Shown piece after piece: positions 46,569 to 55,335 of a stretch of 55,335 nucleotides of DNA. The notes beneath the pieces are model-generated. The model did no database searches, was not told the DNA's origin, and was given only the letters and a program-made list of their open reading frames with translations. Each line of letters begins with the position of its first letter. The first letter of the stretch is position 1. Origin of the DNA: Pelomonas sp. KK5 (lineage in GTDB: Bacteria; Pseudomonadota; Gammaproteobacteria; Burkholderiales; Burkholderiaceae_C). Location: positions 1 to 55,335 of the forward strand of contig NZ_LYVQ01000006.1 of assembly GCF_001984095.1 (NCBI RefSeq). The letters run 5' to 3'. The position numbers were made by a program, and so were the translations under genes.

Positions 46569-47954
46569 ATGAGAAAGAACGCAGCAGTCCCCCGCATCGC
46601 CATCGGCCTCGGCCTGGCGTGCAATGCATGCATGGCCACGGCGGCGGTCGGCGCCGACGAGGCCGCGCAGCTCGGCCGGCAGCTCACGCCCTGGGGGGCC
46701 GAGGCCGCCGGCAACAAGGCCGGCACCATCCCGGCCTTCTCCGACGCCAAGCGCCCGGCGTCGCCCGCGTATGACGCGAAGAAGCCCGGCGTGCGGCCGG
46801 ACCCGTTCGCGGACGAGAAGCCCCTGTACTCGGTGACCGCGGCCAATCTTGCGCAGTACAAGGACGTCGTGAGCCCGGGCATCCAGGAGATGCTGCACAA
46901 GTACCCGGGCTTCCGCCTGGACGTGTACCCGACGCACCGGATGCAGCGCTACCCCAAGGCGGTGATCGAGAACTCGCTGAAGAACGCCACCGCCTGCAAG
47001 ACCACGCCCGACGGCCAGATGCTCGAAGGCTGCCTGCCCGGCGTGCCCTTCCCGATTCCGAAGACCGGCGCCGAGGTGGTCTGGAACCACACGCTGCGCT
47101 ACACCTCGCCGTCGATGGACGCCCGCTGGAGCAGCTACACGGTGGATGCCGGCGGCGGCGTCACGCTGGTGGGCGAGTCGCCCGGCTTCTACCAGTACCC
47201 GATCTACCTGCCGGAGAACATCGGCAAGCCGGTCGGCCCCGATTCTGTCGTCTGGCGCACCTTCTACGAGAACGTGGCGCCGGCGCGCAAGGTCGGCGAG
47301 AAGGGTGTGTTCGTTACCTCGGTCGATGCGAAGAAGTACCCGGCCAAGGTCTGGCAATACCTGCCCGGCCAGCGCCGCGTGAAGCTGGCGCCCGACCTCG
47401 CCTACGACACGCCCAACCCGCAGTCCTCCGGCGGCGCGCTGATGGACGAGTCCTATGCCTTCATGGGCGCGATGGACCGCTTCGACTTCAAGCTGGTCGG
47501 CAAGCGCGAGCTGCTGGTCCTGGCGAACCCGTACCGCTTCTCCGACGGCAGCCTGCCCGTGGAGAAGAAGTACACGAAGAGCTTCCCCAACCCCGATGTG
47601 ATGCGCTGGGAACTGCGCCGCGTGTGGGAGGTGGAGGCCACACTGAAGCCCGGCCTGCGCCACGCCTACAAGACCCGCAAGTTCTTCTTCGACGAGGACA
47701 GCCCCGGCTGCGGCATCGGCGAGGGCTACGACGCCGCCGGCAAGATCTGGCGCGTGGCCACCTGCGTGTACACGCCCTGGTACGAGACCTCCGACCAGGG
47801 CCACAGCGAGCTGAACTTCTTCTTCGACCTGCAGTCCGGCACCTACGTCGTCAACTCCGACACGGCCTATGGCGGCTACTTCTACCCGTCGGCACAGCCG
47901 AAGCCGCCGCTGTTCTTCACCGGCGACGCACTGGCCGCCGGCGGCGTGCGCTGA
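46569..47954 (+). CDS. DUF1329 domain exported protein
   Basis: A 461-residue envelope protein, signal peptide at residues 1-29 (IAIGLGLACNACMATAAVGA). The mature protein is the DUF1329 domain: LGRQLTPWGAEAAGNKAGTI, PDPFADEKPLYSVTAANLAQ, VKLAPDLAYDTP, MDRFDFKLVGKRELLVLANP, MRWELRRVWEVEATLKPG and FFFDEDSPGCGIGEGYD. The family is of unknown biochemical function and regularly precedes DUF1302 genes in hydrophobic-substrate clusters; it is thought to act in the periplasm or at the outer membrane with that barrel. First gene of the module, with AGGAGA before the ATG. Role in substrate uptake is inferred. Confidence 0.9.
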   Translation: MRKNAAVPRIAIGLGLACNACMATAAVGADEAAQLGRQLTPWGAEAAGNKAGTIPAFSDAKRPASPAYDAKKPGVRPDPFADEKPLYSVTAANLAQYKDVVSPGIQEMLHKYPGFRLDVYPTHRMQRYPKAVIENSLKNATACKTTPDGQMLEGCLPGVPFPIPKTGAEVVWNHTLRYTSPSMDARWSSYTVDAGGGVTLVGESPGFYQYPIYLPENIGKPVGPDSVVWRTFYENVAPARKVGEKGVFVTSVDAKKYPAKVWQYLPGQRRVKLAPDLAYDTPNPQSSGGALMDESYAFMGAMDRFDFKLVGKRELLVLANPYRFSDGSLPVEKKYTKSFPNPDVMRWELRRVWEVEATLKPGLRHAYKTRKFFFDEDSPGCGIGEGYDAAGKIWRVATCVYTPWYETSDQGHSELNFFFDLQSGTYVVNSDTAYGGYFYPSAQPKPPLFFTGDALAAGGVR

Positions 47955-47987
47955 GCTCGGCATCCACCATCTGACAGGGACGAAGCA

Positions 47988-49727
47988 ATGCAATCCTTTT
48001 CATCCTTCACCCGGAGCGCGGTGGCCGGCGCCTGCCTGCTGACCTGCGCCCTCGGCGCCCAAGCCTTCCCGATCGGCACCGACAACCCGGACCTCAGCAT
48101 GCGCTGGGACAACACCGTGCGCTACAACCTCGGCGTGCGCGTGGACAAGCAGGACGAAGCGATCCTCAACAGCAGCAGCTACGACGACTCCGACGCCAAG
48201 TTCAAGCGCGGCAGCATCGTGATGGACCGTGTGGATCTGCTGTCCGAGCTGGACGTGGTCTACAGGCAGCGCTTCGGCGCGCGGCTGAGCGCCGCCGCCT
48301 GGTACGACCAGGCCTATCACGACAGCAGCGTCAAGACCGGCCCGCTGTTCGACACGCCGATCGGCAACCTCAGCTCGGCCTATCCGGACAACGAGTACAC
48401 GCACTACACGAGGCGCTGGAACCGCGGCCTGTCAGGCGAGTTCCTCGATGCCTTCGTCTTCGCCGGCACCGACATCGCCGGCATGCCGCTGAACGTTCGC
48501 GTGGGCCAGTACACGCTGTACTGGGGCGAATCGCTGTTCTCCTTCGTGCACGGCGTGTCCTACGGCCAGGGGCCGATCGACATCCGCAAGGCGCTGAGCA
48601 ACCCGGGCGTCGAGGCCAAGGAGGTGTTCAAGCCGCTGCCGCAGATCTCGGCGACCTTCCAGGTCAATGAGCAGCTCTCCTTCGCCGGCCAGTACTTCCT
48701 CGACTGGCGGCCCAGCGTCTTCCCGGACGGCGGCACCTACTTCGGCGTTCTGGACCCGATCTCCGGCGGCGGCGGCACCTGGCTGATCAACCCCGCGACG
48801 GCGGCCGTGACCTCCGCCGCGCTGGGCGTGCCGGTCGCCGCGGTTCCGTTCGTCAAGAGCTATGGCGACCCGAAGAAACGCGGCGACTGGGGCCTGATGG
48901 CCCGCTGGACACCCGCCGCGCTGGGCGGCGCCACCACCTTCGGCGCGTACTACCGCAAGTACACCGACAAGCTGCCGCAGCTGGTGCTGGGCGGCATCCA
49001 GGCCTCGACGCTGCCCGCCTACCCGAACGTCGTCCCCACGTCCTTCGGGCTCAGCTACCGCGACGCGCGGGCCACGCTGGCCGGCGCCAGCGTCACCACG
49101 CAGATCGCCGGCCTCAGCGTCAGTGGCGAGCTGACCCACCGCAGCAACACGAACCTGCTGATGGGCGACGCCACCTTCGTCGGCGCCGAGCCGGTCGGCG
49201 ACACCTGGCACGCTTTGGTCAATGCGATCGCCTTCATCGGCAAGACGCCGGTCTTCGACAGCGCCGCGCTGACGACCGAGCTGAGCTACAGCCGCATCGA
49301 CAAGGTCAAGCAGAACGCGGGCAACTTCCGCGCCTTCGGCTACGACGCCGTGAGTTGCCCGACCGCTGACACGCTGGGCTGCGCCACCAAGGACGCCTGG
49401 GGCCTGGCGGTGAAGTTCGAGCCGACCTGGTTCCAGGTCTTCGGCGGCGCCGACCTGTCCATGCCCATCGTCGTGACGGACGGCATCAAGGGCACGTCCT
49501 CGGTGCTGTTCGGCGGCTACGAGGGCAACGGCTCGTACAGCGTCGGCCTGTCGCTGTCGGTGAAGGAGAAGTACTCGGTGGCCCTGGCCTACAACGACTC
49601 CTTCGCCAAGCACCACGTCGGGCCCAATGCGCAGCTCGGCGGCGCGCCCTCGGTGACCGGCGTCGGCGGCATCGGCGCGCAGTGGGACCGCGGCTGGCTG
49701 TCGCTGACCTTCAAGACCACCTTCTGA
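47988..49727 (+). CDS. DUF1302 outer-membrane beta-barrel protein (FadL-like role)
   Basis: A 579-residue outer-membrane protein, signal peptide 1-27 ending GAQAFP. Many alternating amphipathic strands are visible (SMRWDNTVRYNLGVRVDK, RLSAAAWYDQAYHDS, NVRVGQYTLYWGESLF), and the C-terminal strand WLSLTFKTTF ends in phenylalanine as in BamA-assembled barrels. NTVRYNLG, GQYTLYWGES and GDWGLMARW are DUF1302 blocks. The family is believed to form channels for hydrophobic compounds. 33 bp after the DUF1329 gene; translated with it. Confidence 0.9.
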   Translation: MQSFSSFTRSAVAGACLLTCALGAQAFPIGTDNPDLSMRWDNTVRYNLGVRVDKQDEAILNSSSYDDSDAKFKRGSIVMDRVDLLSELDVVYRQRFGARLSAAAWYDQAYHDSSVKTGPLFDTPIGNLSSAYPDNEYTHYTRRWNRGLSGEFLDAFVFAGTDIAGMPLNVRVGQYTLYWGESLFSFVHGVSYGQGPIDIRKALSNPGVEAKEVFKPLPQISATFQVNEQLSFAGQYFLDWRPSVFPDGGTYFGVLDPISGGGGTWLINPATAAVTSAALGVPVAAVPFVKSYGDPKKRGDWGLMARWTPAALGGATTFGAYYRKYTDKLPQLVLGGIQASTLPAYPNVVPTSFGLSYRDARATLAGASVTTQIAGLSVSGELTHRSNTNLLMGDATFVGAEPVGDTWHALVNAIAFIGKTPVFDSAALTTELSYSRIDKVKQNAGNFRAFGYDAVSCPTADTLGCATKDAWGLAVKFEPTWFQVFGGADLSMPIVVTDGIKGTSSVLFGGYEGNGSYSVGLSLSVKEKYSVALAYNDSFAKHHVGPNAQLGGAPSVTGVGGIGAQWDRGWLSLTFKTTF

Positions 49728-49735
49728 GGCCGGCC

Positions 49736-50698
49736 ATGGCGATGCTGATGCCTTGCATCCGGGCGGCGGGGCTGGCCCTGCTGGCGGCTTCCTCCTTGGC
49801 CGCGCCGCAGCCCTTCACCGACCCGGTCGAGCAGCAGGCGCAAATGAGCCCGCTGGCGGCCCGCTCGCCGGTGATGGCGCTGGCCCGCGCCGGCGCGCGC
49901 CTGGTGGCGGCGGGCGTGCGCGGCCACATCCTGTTCTCGGACGATGACGGCAAGACCTGGCACCAGGCGCAGGTGCCGGTCAGCAGCGACCTGGTGGGCT
50001 TGAGCTTCCCGACGCCGGCGCAGGGATGGGCCGTGGGGCACGGCGGCGTCGTGCTGCACAGCGCAGACGGGGGCAGGACCTGGCACCGGCAGCTCGCCAC
50101 GGGCCGGGGCGAGCCCTTCCTGGACGTCTACTTCTGGAACGAGAAGTCCGGCTTCATCGCCGGCACCTTCGGCAGCCTGTTCCGCACCGACGACGGCGGC
50201 AGGTCCTGGCAGCCCTGGATGGACCGCATGGACAACCCGGACGGCCTGAACCTCTTCGCCGTGCGCGGCCAGGGCGAGCGCGTCTTCATCGCCGGCGAAC
50301 AGGGCAAGGTCTGGCGGCTCGACCCTCATTCCCAGCGCTTCGCCATGCTCAGCACGCCCTACCCCGGCACCCTGTTCGGCCTGCTGGTGGGCGAGCCGGG
50401 CCGGCTGCTCGCCTACGGCATGCGCGGCGCCCTGCTGCGCAGCCTGGATGAAGGCGCGAGCTGGACCGCCATCAAGGCCGGCACGACGGCCGGCCTGACC
50501 TCGGCCGCCGAGGCGCCCGACGGCCGCCTGCTGCTCGCCGACTCGGCCGGCAATCTGCTGGTCAGCCGCGACGGCGGGCACAGCTTCAGCCGCACGGCGG
50601 CGCAGGTGCCGGCGCCGATCTTCGCGCTCAGCCCCGGCGCGCCCGGCCGCGTGGTGACCGGCGGCCCGATCGGCCTGCTGGGCCAGGCCCTGCCCTAA
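49736..50698 (+). CDS. YCF48-like (BNR/Asp-box) beta-propeller exported protein
   Basis: A 320-residue exported protein: signal peptide to about residue 23 (RAAGLALLAASSLAAP), then at least five Asp-box repeats, DDGKTWHQ, DGGRTWHRQ, DDGGRSWQP, DEGASWTA and DGGHSFSR, each beginning a propeller blade. It resembles the photosystem II stability factor YCF48/HCF136 fold, known as an assembly scaffold in phototrophs; in heterotrophs the family member next to MMPL transporters has no settled function. Candidate periplasmic bridge between the DUF1302 barrel and the MMPL transporter. ATG at 49742 is an alternative start. Confidence 0.88.
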   Translation: MAMLMPCIRAAGLALLAASSLAAPQPFTDPVEQQAQMSPLAARSPVMALARAGARLVAAGVRGHILFSDDDGKTWHQAQVPVSSDLVGLSFPTPAQGWAVGHGGVVLHSADGGRTWHRQLATGRGEPFLDVYFWNEKSGFIAGTFGSLFRTDDGGRSWQPWMDRMDNPDGLNLFAVRGQGERVFIAGEQGKVWRLDPHSQRFAMLSTPYPGTLFGLLVGEPGRLLAYGMRGALLRSLDEGASWTAIKAGTTAGLTSAAEAPDGRLLLADSAGNLLVSRDGGHSFSRTAAQVPAPIFALSPGAPGRVVTGGPIGLLGQALP

Positions 50699-50724
50699 CT
50701 CTGACGTTCGACGGATCAAGCTCC

Positions 50725-53088
50725 ATGATGGCCTCCACGACGATCCCTCCCGCCGCCCCGCCCGCGCCCACCGCGGGCTCGGGCTCCCTGGTCGAACGGC
50801 TGATCTTCGGCCACCGCGCCTGGATCCTGCTGCTGTGCGGGCTGCTGAGTCTCTTCCTCGGGGCGCAGCTGCGCCACCTGGACATCAGCGCCAGCTACGA
50901 GAAGATGCTGCCGCAGGGCCATCCGTACATCCGCAACTACCTGGAAAACCGCGACAAGCTGCGCGGCCTCGACGACGCGGTGCGCATCGTGGTGGCCAAC
51001 CCGAAGGGCGATGTCTTCGATCCCGCCTGGCTGGACACGATGCGCCAGGTCAACGATGAGATCTACATGCTGCCCGGCGTGGACCGCACGTGGATGAAGT
51101 CCATCTGGACGCCGGTCGTGCGCTGGACCGAGGTGACCGAGGAGGGTTTCGTCGGCGGCCCGGTGATGCCGGTCGACTACGACGGCTCGCCGGCGGCCAT
51201 CGCGCAGCTGCGGCAGAACATCGGCCGCGCCGGCGTGATCGGCAGCCTGGTGGCCACGGACTTCAGCTCGACGATGATCGTCGTGCCGCTGCGCGGCACC
51301 GATGCCGACGGCAAGGCGCTGGACTATCACCGCCTGGCTACCAGCCTGGAGCAGATCCGCCAGAAGCACGAGGGGACCGGCAAGGTCGGCATCCAGATCG
51401 TCGGCTTCGCCAAGCTGGTCGGTGACCTGATCGACGGCCTGATGCAGGTGGCGATGTTCTTCGGCGTGGCCGCCGCCATCGTGGCGGGCGTGCTGCTCAT
51501 GTACACCCGCTCGCTGCGCTCCACCCTGCTGGTGATCGCCTGCTCGCTGGTCGCCGTCGTCTGGCAACTCGGCGCGGTGAGCTTGCTGCACTACGCGCTG
51601 GACCCGTTCAGCGTGCTGGTGCCCTTCCTGGTCTTCGCCATCGGCGTGAGCCACGGGGCGCAGAAGATGAACGGCATCATGCAGGACATCGGCCGCGGCC
51701 TGGACAAGCTGAGCGCCGCGCGGCTGACCTTCCGCCGCCTGTTCCTGGCCGGGCTCACGGCCCTGCTGGCCGACGTGGTCGGCTTCGCTGTGCTGATGGT
51801 GGTGGACATCCCTGTGATCCGCGAGCTCGCGCTGGCGGCCAGCCTCGGCGTCGGCGCGCTGATCTTCACGAACCTGGTGCTGCTGCCGGTGCTGCTGTCC
51901 TATGTCGGCGTCAGCGAGCGCTCGGCGCGGCGCAGCCTCGATGCGCAGGCCGGAGCGGGGTCAGGTCTTGCTCACGTGTTGCAAGGTCTGACCCGGCCGC
52001 GCCCGGCCGCCACCGTCGTGGCCGCCGCCCTGGCGCTGGGCGTGGCGGGCTTCGTCGTGTCCGAGCGGCTGCAGGTCGGCGACCTCGACGCCGGCGCGCC
52101 GGAGCTGCGGCCCGACTCGCGCTACAACCGCGACAACGCCTTCATCTCGGCCCACTACAACACCTCCAGCGACGTGTTCGCGGTGATCGTCAGGACGCCC
52201 AAGGAGGGCTGCGGCAGCTACGAGGCGCTGGTCGAGGCGGACCGGCTCGGCTGGGCGCTGCGCCAGCTCCCCGGCGTGCAGACGACCGCCACGCTGGCCG
52301 ACACGGTGCGCGCCTACACGATCGGTTCCTTCGAAGGCAATCCGAAGTGGCTGACGATCCCGACCAGCCAGGACATCGTCAACAGCCAGGTCACCAACGC
52401 CGGGCGCTGGAACTCGGAGTTCCTGTCGGCGGACTGCTCGATCGTGCCCCTGGTGGCCTACCTGGGCGACCACCGCTCGGCCACGCTGGACCGCATCGTC
52501 ACGACCGTCAGCGCCTTCGCGGCGCAGCACAACGGGCCGGAGCGCGAGTTCCTGCTGGCCGCGGGCTCGGCCGGCATCGAGGCGACGACGAACATCGTCG
52601 TGCGCGAGGCCAACCGCCGCATGCTGCTCTACGTCTACGGTGCGGTGATCCTGCTGTGCGCGATCACCTTTCGCAGCTGGCGCGCCGTCGTCGTCGCCGT
52701 GCTGCCGCTGGCGCTGACCTCGATCCTGGCGGAGGCGCTGATGGTGCTGCTGGGCATCGGGCTCAAGGTGTCCACGCTGCCGGTCGTGGCGCTGGGCGTG
52801 GGCATCGGCGTGGACTACGCGCTCTATCTCCTCAGCGTGCAGCTCGCCGCGCAGCGCCAGGGCCTCGCGCTGGCCGAGGCCTACGGCCGCTCGCTGCAGT
52901 TCGTCGGCAAGATCGTCGCGCTGGTCGGCGTGATGCTGGCCCTGGGCGTCGTGACCTGGGTGCTCTCGCCGATCAAGTTCCAGGCCGACATGGGCATCCT
53001 GCTGACCTTCATGTTCCTGTGGAACATGGTCGGCGCGCTCGTGCTGATTCCTGCCCTCTCCCATTTCCTGCTGCGCAAGGTCCCATGA
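50725..53088 (+). CDS. MMPL/RND superfamily transporter
   Basis: A 787-residue inner-membrane transporter with the duplicated RND/MMPL plan. TM1 at residues 32-50 (WILLLCGLLSLFLGA), a first periplasmic domain to about 230, TM2-6 at 235-395 (GVAAAIVAGVLLMYT, VLVPFLVFAIGVSHGAQKM), TM7 at about 425, a second periplasmic domain to about 630, and TM8-12 at 632-780 with VVALGVGIGVDYALYLLSVQ as the conserved signature. In bacteria such proteins carry lipids, hopanoids or steroids; position in the module suggests transport of the hydrophobic substrate or removal of a toxic intermediate. ATGA overlap with the GMC gene. Confidence 0.92.
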   Translation: MMASTTIPPAAPPAPTAGSGSLVERLIFGHRAWILLLCGLLSLFLGAQLRHLDISASYEKMLPQGHPYIRNYLENRDKLRGLDDAVRIVVANPKGDVFDPAWLDTMRQVNDEIYMLPGVDRTWMKSIWTPVVRWTEVTEEGFVGGPVMPVDYDGSPAAIAQLRQNIGRAGVIGSLVATDFSSTMIVVPLRGTDADGKALDYHRLATSLEQIRQKHEGTGKVGIQIVGFAKLVGDLIDGLMQVAMFFGVAAAIVAGVLLMYTRSLRSTLLVIACSLVAVVWQLGAVSLLHYALDPFSVLVPFLVFAIGVSHGAQKMNGIMQDIGRGLDKLSAARLTFRRLFLAGLTALLADVVGFAVLMVVDIPVIRELALAASLGVGALIFTNLVLLPVLLSYVGVSERSARRSLDAQAGAGSGLAHVLQGLTRPRPAATVVAAALALGVAGFVVSERLQVGDLDAGAPELRPDSRYNRDNAFISAHYNTSSDVFAVIVRTPKEGCGSYEALVEADRLGWALRQLPGVQTTATLADTVRAYTIGSFEGNPKWLTIPTSQDIVNSQVTNAGRWNSEFLSADCSIVPLVAYLGDHRSATLDRIVTTVSAFAAQHNGPEREFLLAAGSAGIEATTNIVVREANRRMLLYVYGAVILLCAITFRSWRAVVVAVLPLALTSILAEALMVLLGIGLKVSTLPVVALGVGIGVDYALYLLSVQLAAQRQGLALAEAYGRSLQFVGKIVALVGVMLALGVVTWVLSPIKFQADMGILLTFMFLWNMVGALVLIPALSHFLLRKVP

Positions 53089-54686
53089 GCGACAAGGATT
53101 TCGATTTCATCATCGTCGGCGCCGGCGCCGCTGGCTGCGTGCTGGCCCACCGCCTGTCCGAATCGCCGCACTGCAAGGTGCTGCTGCTGGAGGCCGGCGG
53201 CGCCGACACGAGCCCGATGATCCACATGCCCAAGGGCATCGGCGAGGCGATGTTCGACCCGCGCCTGACCTGGCCCTACCAGCTGCGCGACAAGCACGGG
53301 CTGAACCCGCCGGCGCCCTGGGTGCGCGGCCGGGTGATGGGCGGCTCCACGTCCATCAACGGGCTGATGTGGGTGCGCGGCCAGCCGGCGGACTTCGATC
53401 TGCTGGCCTCGACGACCAGCGCCGACTGGAACTGGGCCCGCATCGGCGCCGCCTACGCGGCAATGGAGAACCACGAGCTCGGCAAGGGCGACACCCGCGG
53501 CGATGCCGGCCCGCAGCGCATCTCGATGCCGGCCCGGCGCGACCCGCTGCTGGACCGCCTGATCGCGAGCGCCACCGCCATGGGCCTGCCCGAGCAGCGC
53601 GACGTCAATGCGCCGGACAACGCCGAGAAGGTCGGCTACGCGCCACGCACGATCTGGAAGGGCCGCCGCCAGAGCGCCGCCACGAGCTTCCTTAACGAGC
53701 AGGTGCGCAAGCGGCCTAACCTGACGATCCTCTCAGGCAAGACGGTGGACCGGGTGCTGTTCGAGGGCAAGCGCGCGGTCGGCGTGCGCTGCGCCGGCCC
53801 GGCGGCCGAGGAATTCCGCGCGCGCCGTGTCATCGTCAGCGCCGGCACGATGGCCTCGCCGGGCATCCTGCAACGCTCGGGCATCGGCCCTCGCAAGCTG
53901 CTCGAAGACCTCGGCATTCCGGTCGTGGCCGACCGGCCGCAGGTCGGCCGGAACTTGCGCGAGCACTGCGGCACCGTCATGCAGTGGCGCACTCGCGGCC
54001 CGGTGCCCTCGGAGAACCGCGAATACCGCGGTCTGCGCCTGGTGAAGAACCTGCTGCGCTACCTGCTGCGCAGGGACGGCGTGATGTCCAACGCCACCTT
54101 CGAGGTCGGCGGCTGGCTGAAGACCCGGCCCGACCTGGAGCGGCCCGACGCCCAGTTCCTCGCATCGGCATATACGGCGGACTACAGCGCGACCAAGCCG
54201 GCGGTCGAGAAGCTGCCCGGCATGCAGATGGTGATCTACCCGCTGCGGCCGAACTCGCAGGGCGAGATCAACATCACCTCGCGCGATCCGCTGGCCCTGC
54301 CGGACGTGACGCTGGACTACTTCGCCGATGCCGAGGACCGCCGCCAGCTGGTCGACCTGGTGCGCTGGACGCGCCGGATGATGGCCCGGTCACCGATCGG
54401 CGAGCTGGTCGAGCACGAGACCCGGATCGGCGCGGACTGCGTAAGCGACGAGCAGATCCTGGCCGGCTACGCCCGCTGCGTGACACCGGGCTACCACGCC
54501 GTCGGCACCTGCCGAATGGGCTCGGACGAGGTTGCCGTCGTGGACCCGATGACCCGGGTGCGCGGCGTTGACGGCCTGCATGTGGTGGACCTGTCCATCG
54601 CCCCCTTCGTGCTTGCCGGCAACACCCACGGCCCGACGCTGGCGCTGGCTTGGCGGGCGGCCGACCTGATCCGCGCGCTGGACTGA
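53085..54686 (+). CDS. GMC family FAD-dependent alcohol dehydrogenase (AlkJ/choline-dehydrogenase-like)
   Basis: A 533-residue flavoprotein. FAD-binding FDFIIVGAGAAGCVLAHRL at the N-terminus, the GMC signature 1 region RGRVMGGSTSINGLMWVRG, signature 2 near SAGTMASPGILQRSGIGP, the catalytic histidine of TPGYHAVGTCRMG (about residue 470), and NTHGPTLALAWRAAD at the end. It should oxidise a hydrophobic alcohol, probably the P450 product, to the aldehyde with electrons going to the respiratory chain. Overlaps the MMPL stop by ATGA, so it is coupled to the envelope module; convergent with the regulator 6 bp away. Confidence 0.92.
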   Translation: MSDKDFDFIIVGAGAAGCVLAHRLSESPHCKVLLLEAGGADTSPMIHMPKGIGEAMFDPRLTWPYQLRDKHGLNPPAPWVRGRVMGGSTSINGLMWVRGQPADFDLLASTTSADWNWARIGAAYAAMENHELGKGDTRGDAGPQRISMPARRDPLLDRLIASATAMGLPEQRDVNAPDNAEKVGYAPRTIWKGRRQSAATSFLNEQVRKRPNLTILSGKTVDRVLFEGKRAVGVRCAGPAAEEFRARRVIVSAGTMASPGILQRSGIGPRKLLEDLGIPVVADRPQVGRNLREHCGTVMQWRTRGPVPSENREYRGLRLVKNLLRYLLRRDGVMSNATFEVGGWLKTRPDLERPDAQFLASAYTADYSATKPAVEKLPGMQMVIYPLRPNSQGEINITSRDPLALPDVTLDYFADAEDRRQLVDLVRWTRRMMARSPIGELVEHETRIGADCVSDEQILAGYARCVTPGYHAVGTCRMGSDEVAVVDPMTRVRGVDGLHVVDLSIAPFVLAGNTHGPTLALAWRAADLIRALD

Positions 54687-54692
54687 ACTCGT

Positions 54693-55335
54693 TCAGCGGA
54701 TCAGGCGCAGGCGGCGGGCAATGGCCACCGCCTGCGTCCGGCTCTTCGCGTCGAGCTTCATGTTCAGGTTGCGCAGATGCGTGCGCACCGTGCTGTCCGA
54801 GACGAAGAGCTTCTCCGCCATCGCGCCGTTGGAATAGCCCTCGGCCAGCAGCTCCAGCACGCGCAGCTCCTTGCGGGTCAGCGGCTCCACCGGGGCGGAC
54901 AGGGCGCCCGCATCGGCGCCCTCGTGGTCCAGCGCTTCCAGCGCCTGCGGGCCCAGGTGCTTCAGCAGGCGCTGCAGGTAGTCGATGAAGATCGGATCGC
55001 CGTCGTGCTCGGGGCCGTCCACCTCGGCCAGCACGCGCTGGATCAGCGGCGCCACGGCGGGGCCCTCGTCCAGGATCAGGCGGATGAAGCCCTCCTGGCT
55101 GGACATCTCCAGCGTGTGCCGCATCACCTCGGTGGCGCGCTGCGCCTCGCCGGCGCGCTCGCGGGCCAGCGCCATCAGCAGCATCAGCTTCAGCGCGCGG
55201 CGGTGCAGGCGGCTCTTCTTGGCTTCCTCGAACTCGTCGCGCAGCCGCGGCAGGCAGGCGGCCGCGTCGCCGAAGGCGATCTCCCAGCGCAGCTGCGCCA
55301 GCTCCAGGTAGTCGGTGTCATGCACGACCTGGCGG
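54693..55335 (-). CDS. LuxR-type regulator of the MalT/LAL class, C-terminal part (truncated by the window end)
   Basis: The frame is open to the window edge, so only about 213 C-terminal residues are visible. The last 65 residues are a LuxR HTH: LTRKELRVLELLAEGYSN, then GAMAEKLFVSDSTVRTHLRN and LNMKLDAKSRTQAVAIARR. The preceding helical, TPR-like segment (LKLMLLMALARERAGEAQRA, GFIRLILDEGPAVAPLIQ) is that of large ATP-dependent LAL/MalT activators, so the full protein is probably about 850-900 residues. A GTG at 55325 in frame is not taken as the real start. Its position just beyond the envelope module makes it a candidate activator of the island, alongside the TetR protein. Confidence 0.85.
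   Translation of the reverse strand, partial: RQVVHDTDYLELAQLRWEIAFGDAAACLPRLRDEFEEAKKSRLHRRALKLMLLMALARERAGEAQRATEVMRHTLEMSSQEGFIRLILDEGPAVAPLIQRVLAEVDGPEHDGDPIFIDYLQRLLKHLGPQALEALDHEGADAGALSAPVEPLTRKELRVLELLAEGYSNGAMAEKLFVSDSTVRTHLRNLNMKLDAKSRTQAVAIARRLRLIR

Overview
The window is high-GC bacterial chromosome. Gene content and order (rimP-nusA-infB-rbfA-truB-typA, fabI, NfeD/stomatin pair, a PEP-CTERM protein, densely packed beta-oxidation genes) fit a betaproteobacterium, most likely a member of the Burkholderiales; this is inferred from gene content and protein character, not from a database search.

Left part (1-22.7 kb), mainly core genome. A PEP-CTERM envelope protein (85-750), a VOC protein and a sterol-desaturase-type hydroxylase precede a four-gene minus-strand operon whose genes overlap by 4 bp each: DMT transporter, 3-hydroxyisobutyryl-CoA hydrolase-like protein, nucleoside hydrolase, nucleoside/thioadenosine deaminase-type amidohydrolase. 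Next, also on the minus strand, is the translation/transcription operon rimP-nusA-infB-rbfA-truB-typA (14706 down to 6544). It has a good sigma70-type promoter at 14853-14881 and a terminator-like hairpin plus T8 in its leader. fabI is divergent. A small surface-glycan-like patch follows (methyltransferase, glycosyltransferase, acyltransferase; 15796-18923), then a long Orn/Lys/Arg decarboxylase, an NfeD/stomatin pair, and tRNA-Ser(GGA) with a strong terminator.

Right part (23.2-55.3 kb), a continuous catabolic island of about 32 kb beginning roughly 470 bp after the tRNA. (a) A minus operon 28829->23194: two acyl-CoA dehydrogenases (probable heteromeric pair), a Rieske oxygenase alpha subunit, a thiolase and a crotonase. 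(b) A divergent plus operon 29016->39666: ACAD10/11-type dehydrogenase, a second ACAD, an NMO-like flavoprotein, a FadB-type bifunctional enzyme, an SDR, a thiolase, a PaaG-like crotonase, an ACAD10/11-type kinase and an MFS transporter. (c) A minus operon 42455->39641: two crotonases and a putidaredoxin-reductase-type flavoprotein. (d) TetR regulator, aldehyde dehydrogenase, CYP101-like P450 and its [2Fe-2S] ferredoxin. (e) An envelope module DUF1329 - DUF1302 - YCF48-like - MMPL/RND transporter, followed by a GMC alcohol dehydrogenase, ending at a truncated MalT/LAL-type LuxR regulator.

Read together, the island looks like a self-contained pathway for a hydrophobic, probably branched or alicyclic (isoprenoid-like) compound: an uptake module, P450 hydroxylation, alcohol and aldehyde oxidation, then CoA-thioester degradation that seems able to deal with 4-hydroxyacyl-CoA through a kinase/dehydrogenase pair. 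No acyl-CoA ligase or CoA-transferase is in the window, so the activation step must be encoded elsewhere. The substrate is not determinable from the sequence.

The most striking non-coding signal is a near-identical composite element (dyad TCGTC-N6-GACGA followed 20-21 bp later by CCTAGACT or CCTATCCT). It occurs twice, back to back, in the divergent 28.8-29.0 kb intergenic region, and again before the envelope module at 46.46 kb; a fourth copy of the dyad lies between the crotonase operon and the TetR gene. It ties these transcription units into one regulon.
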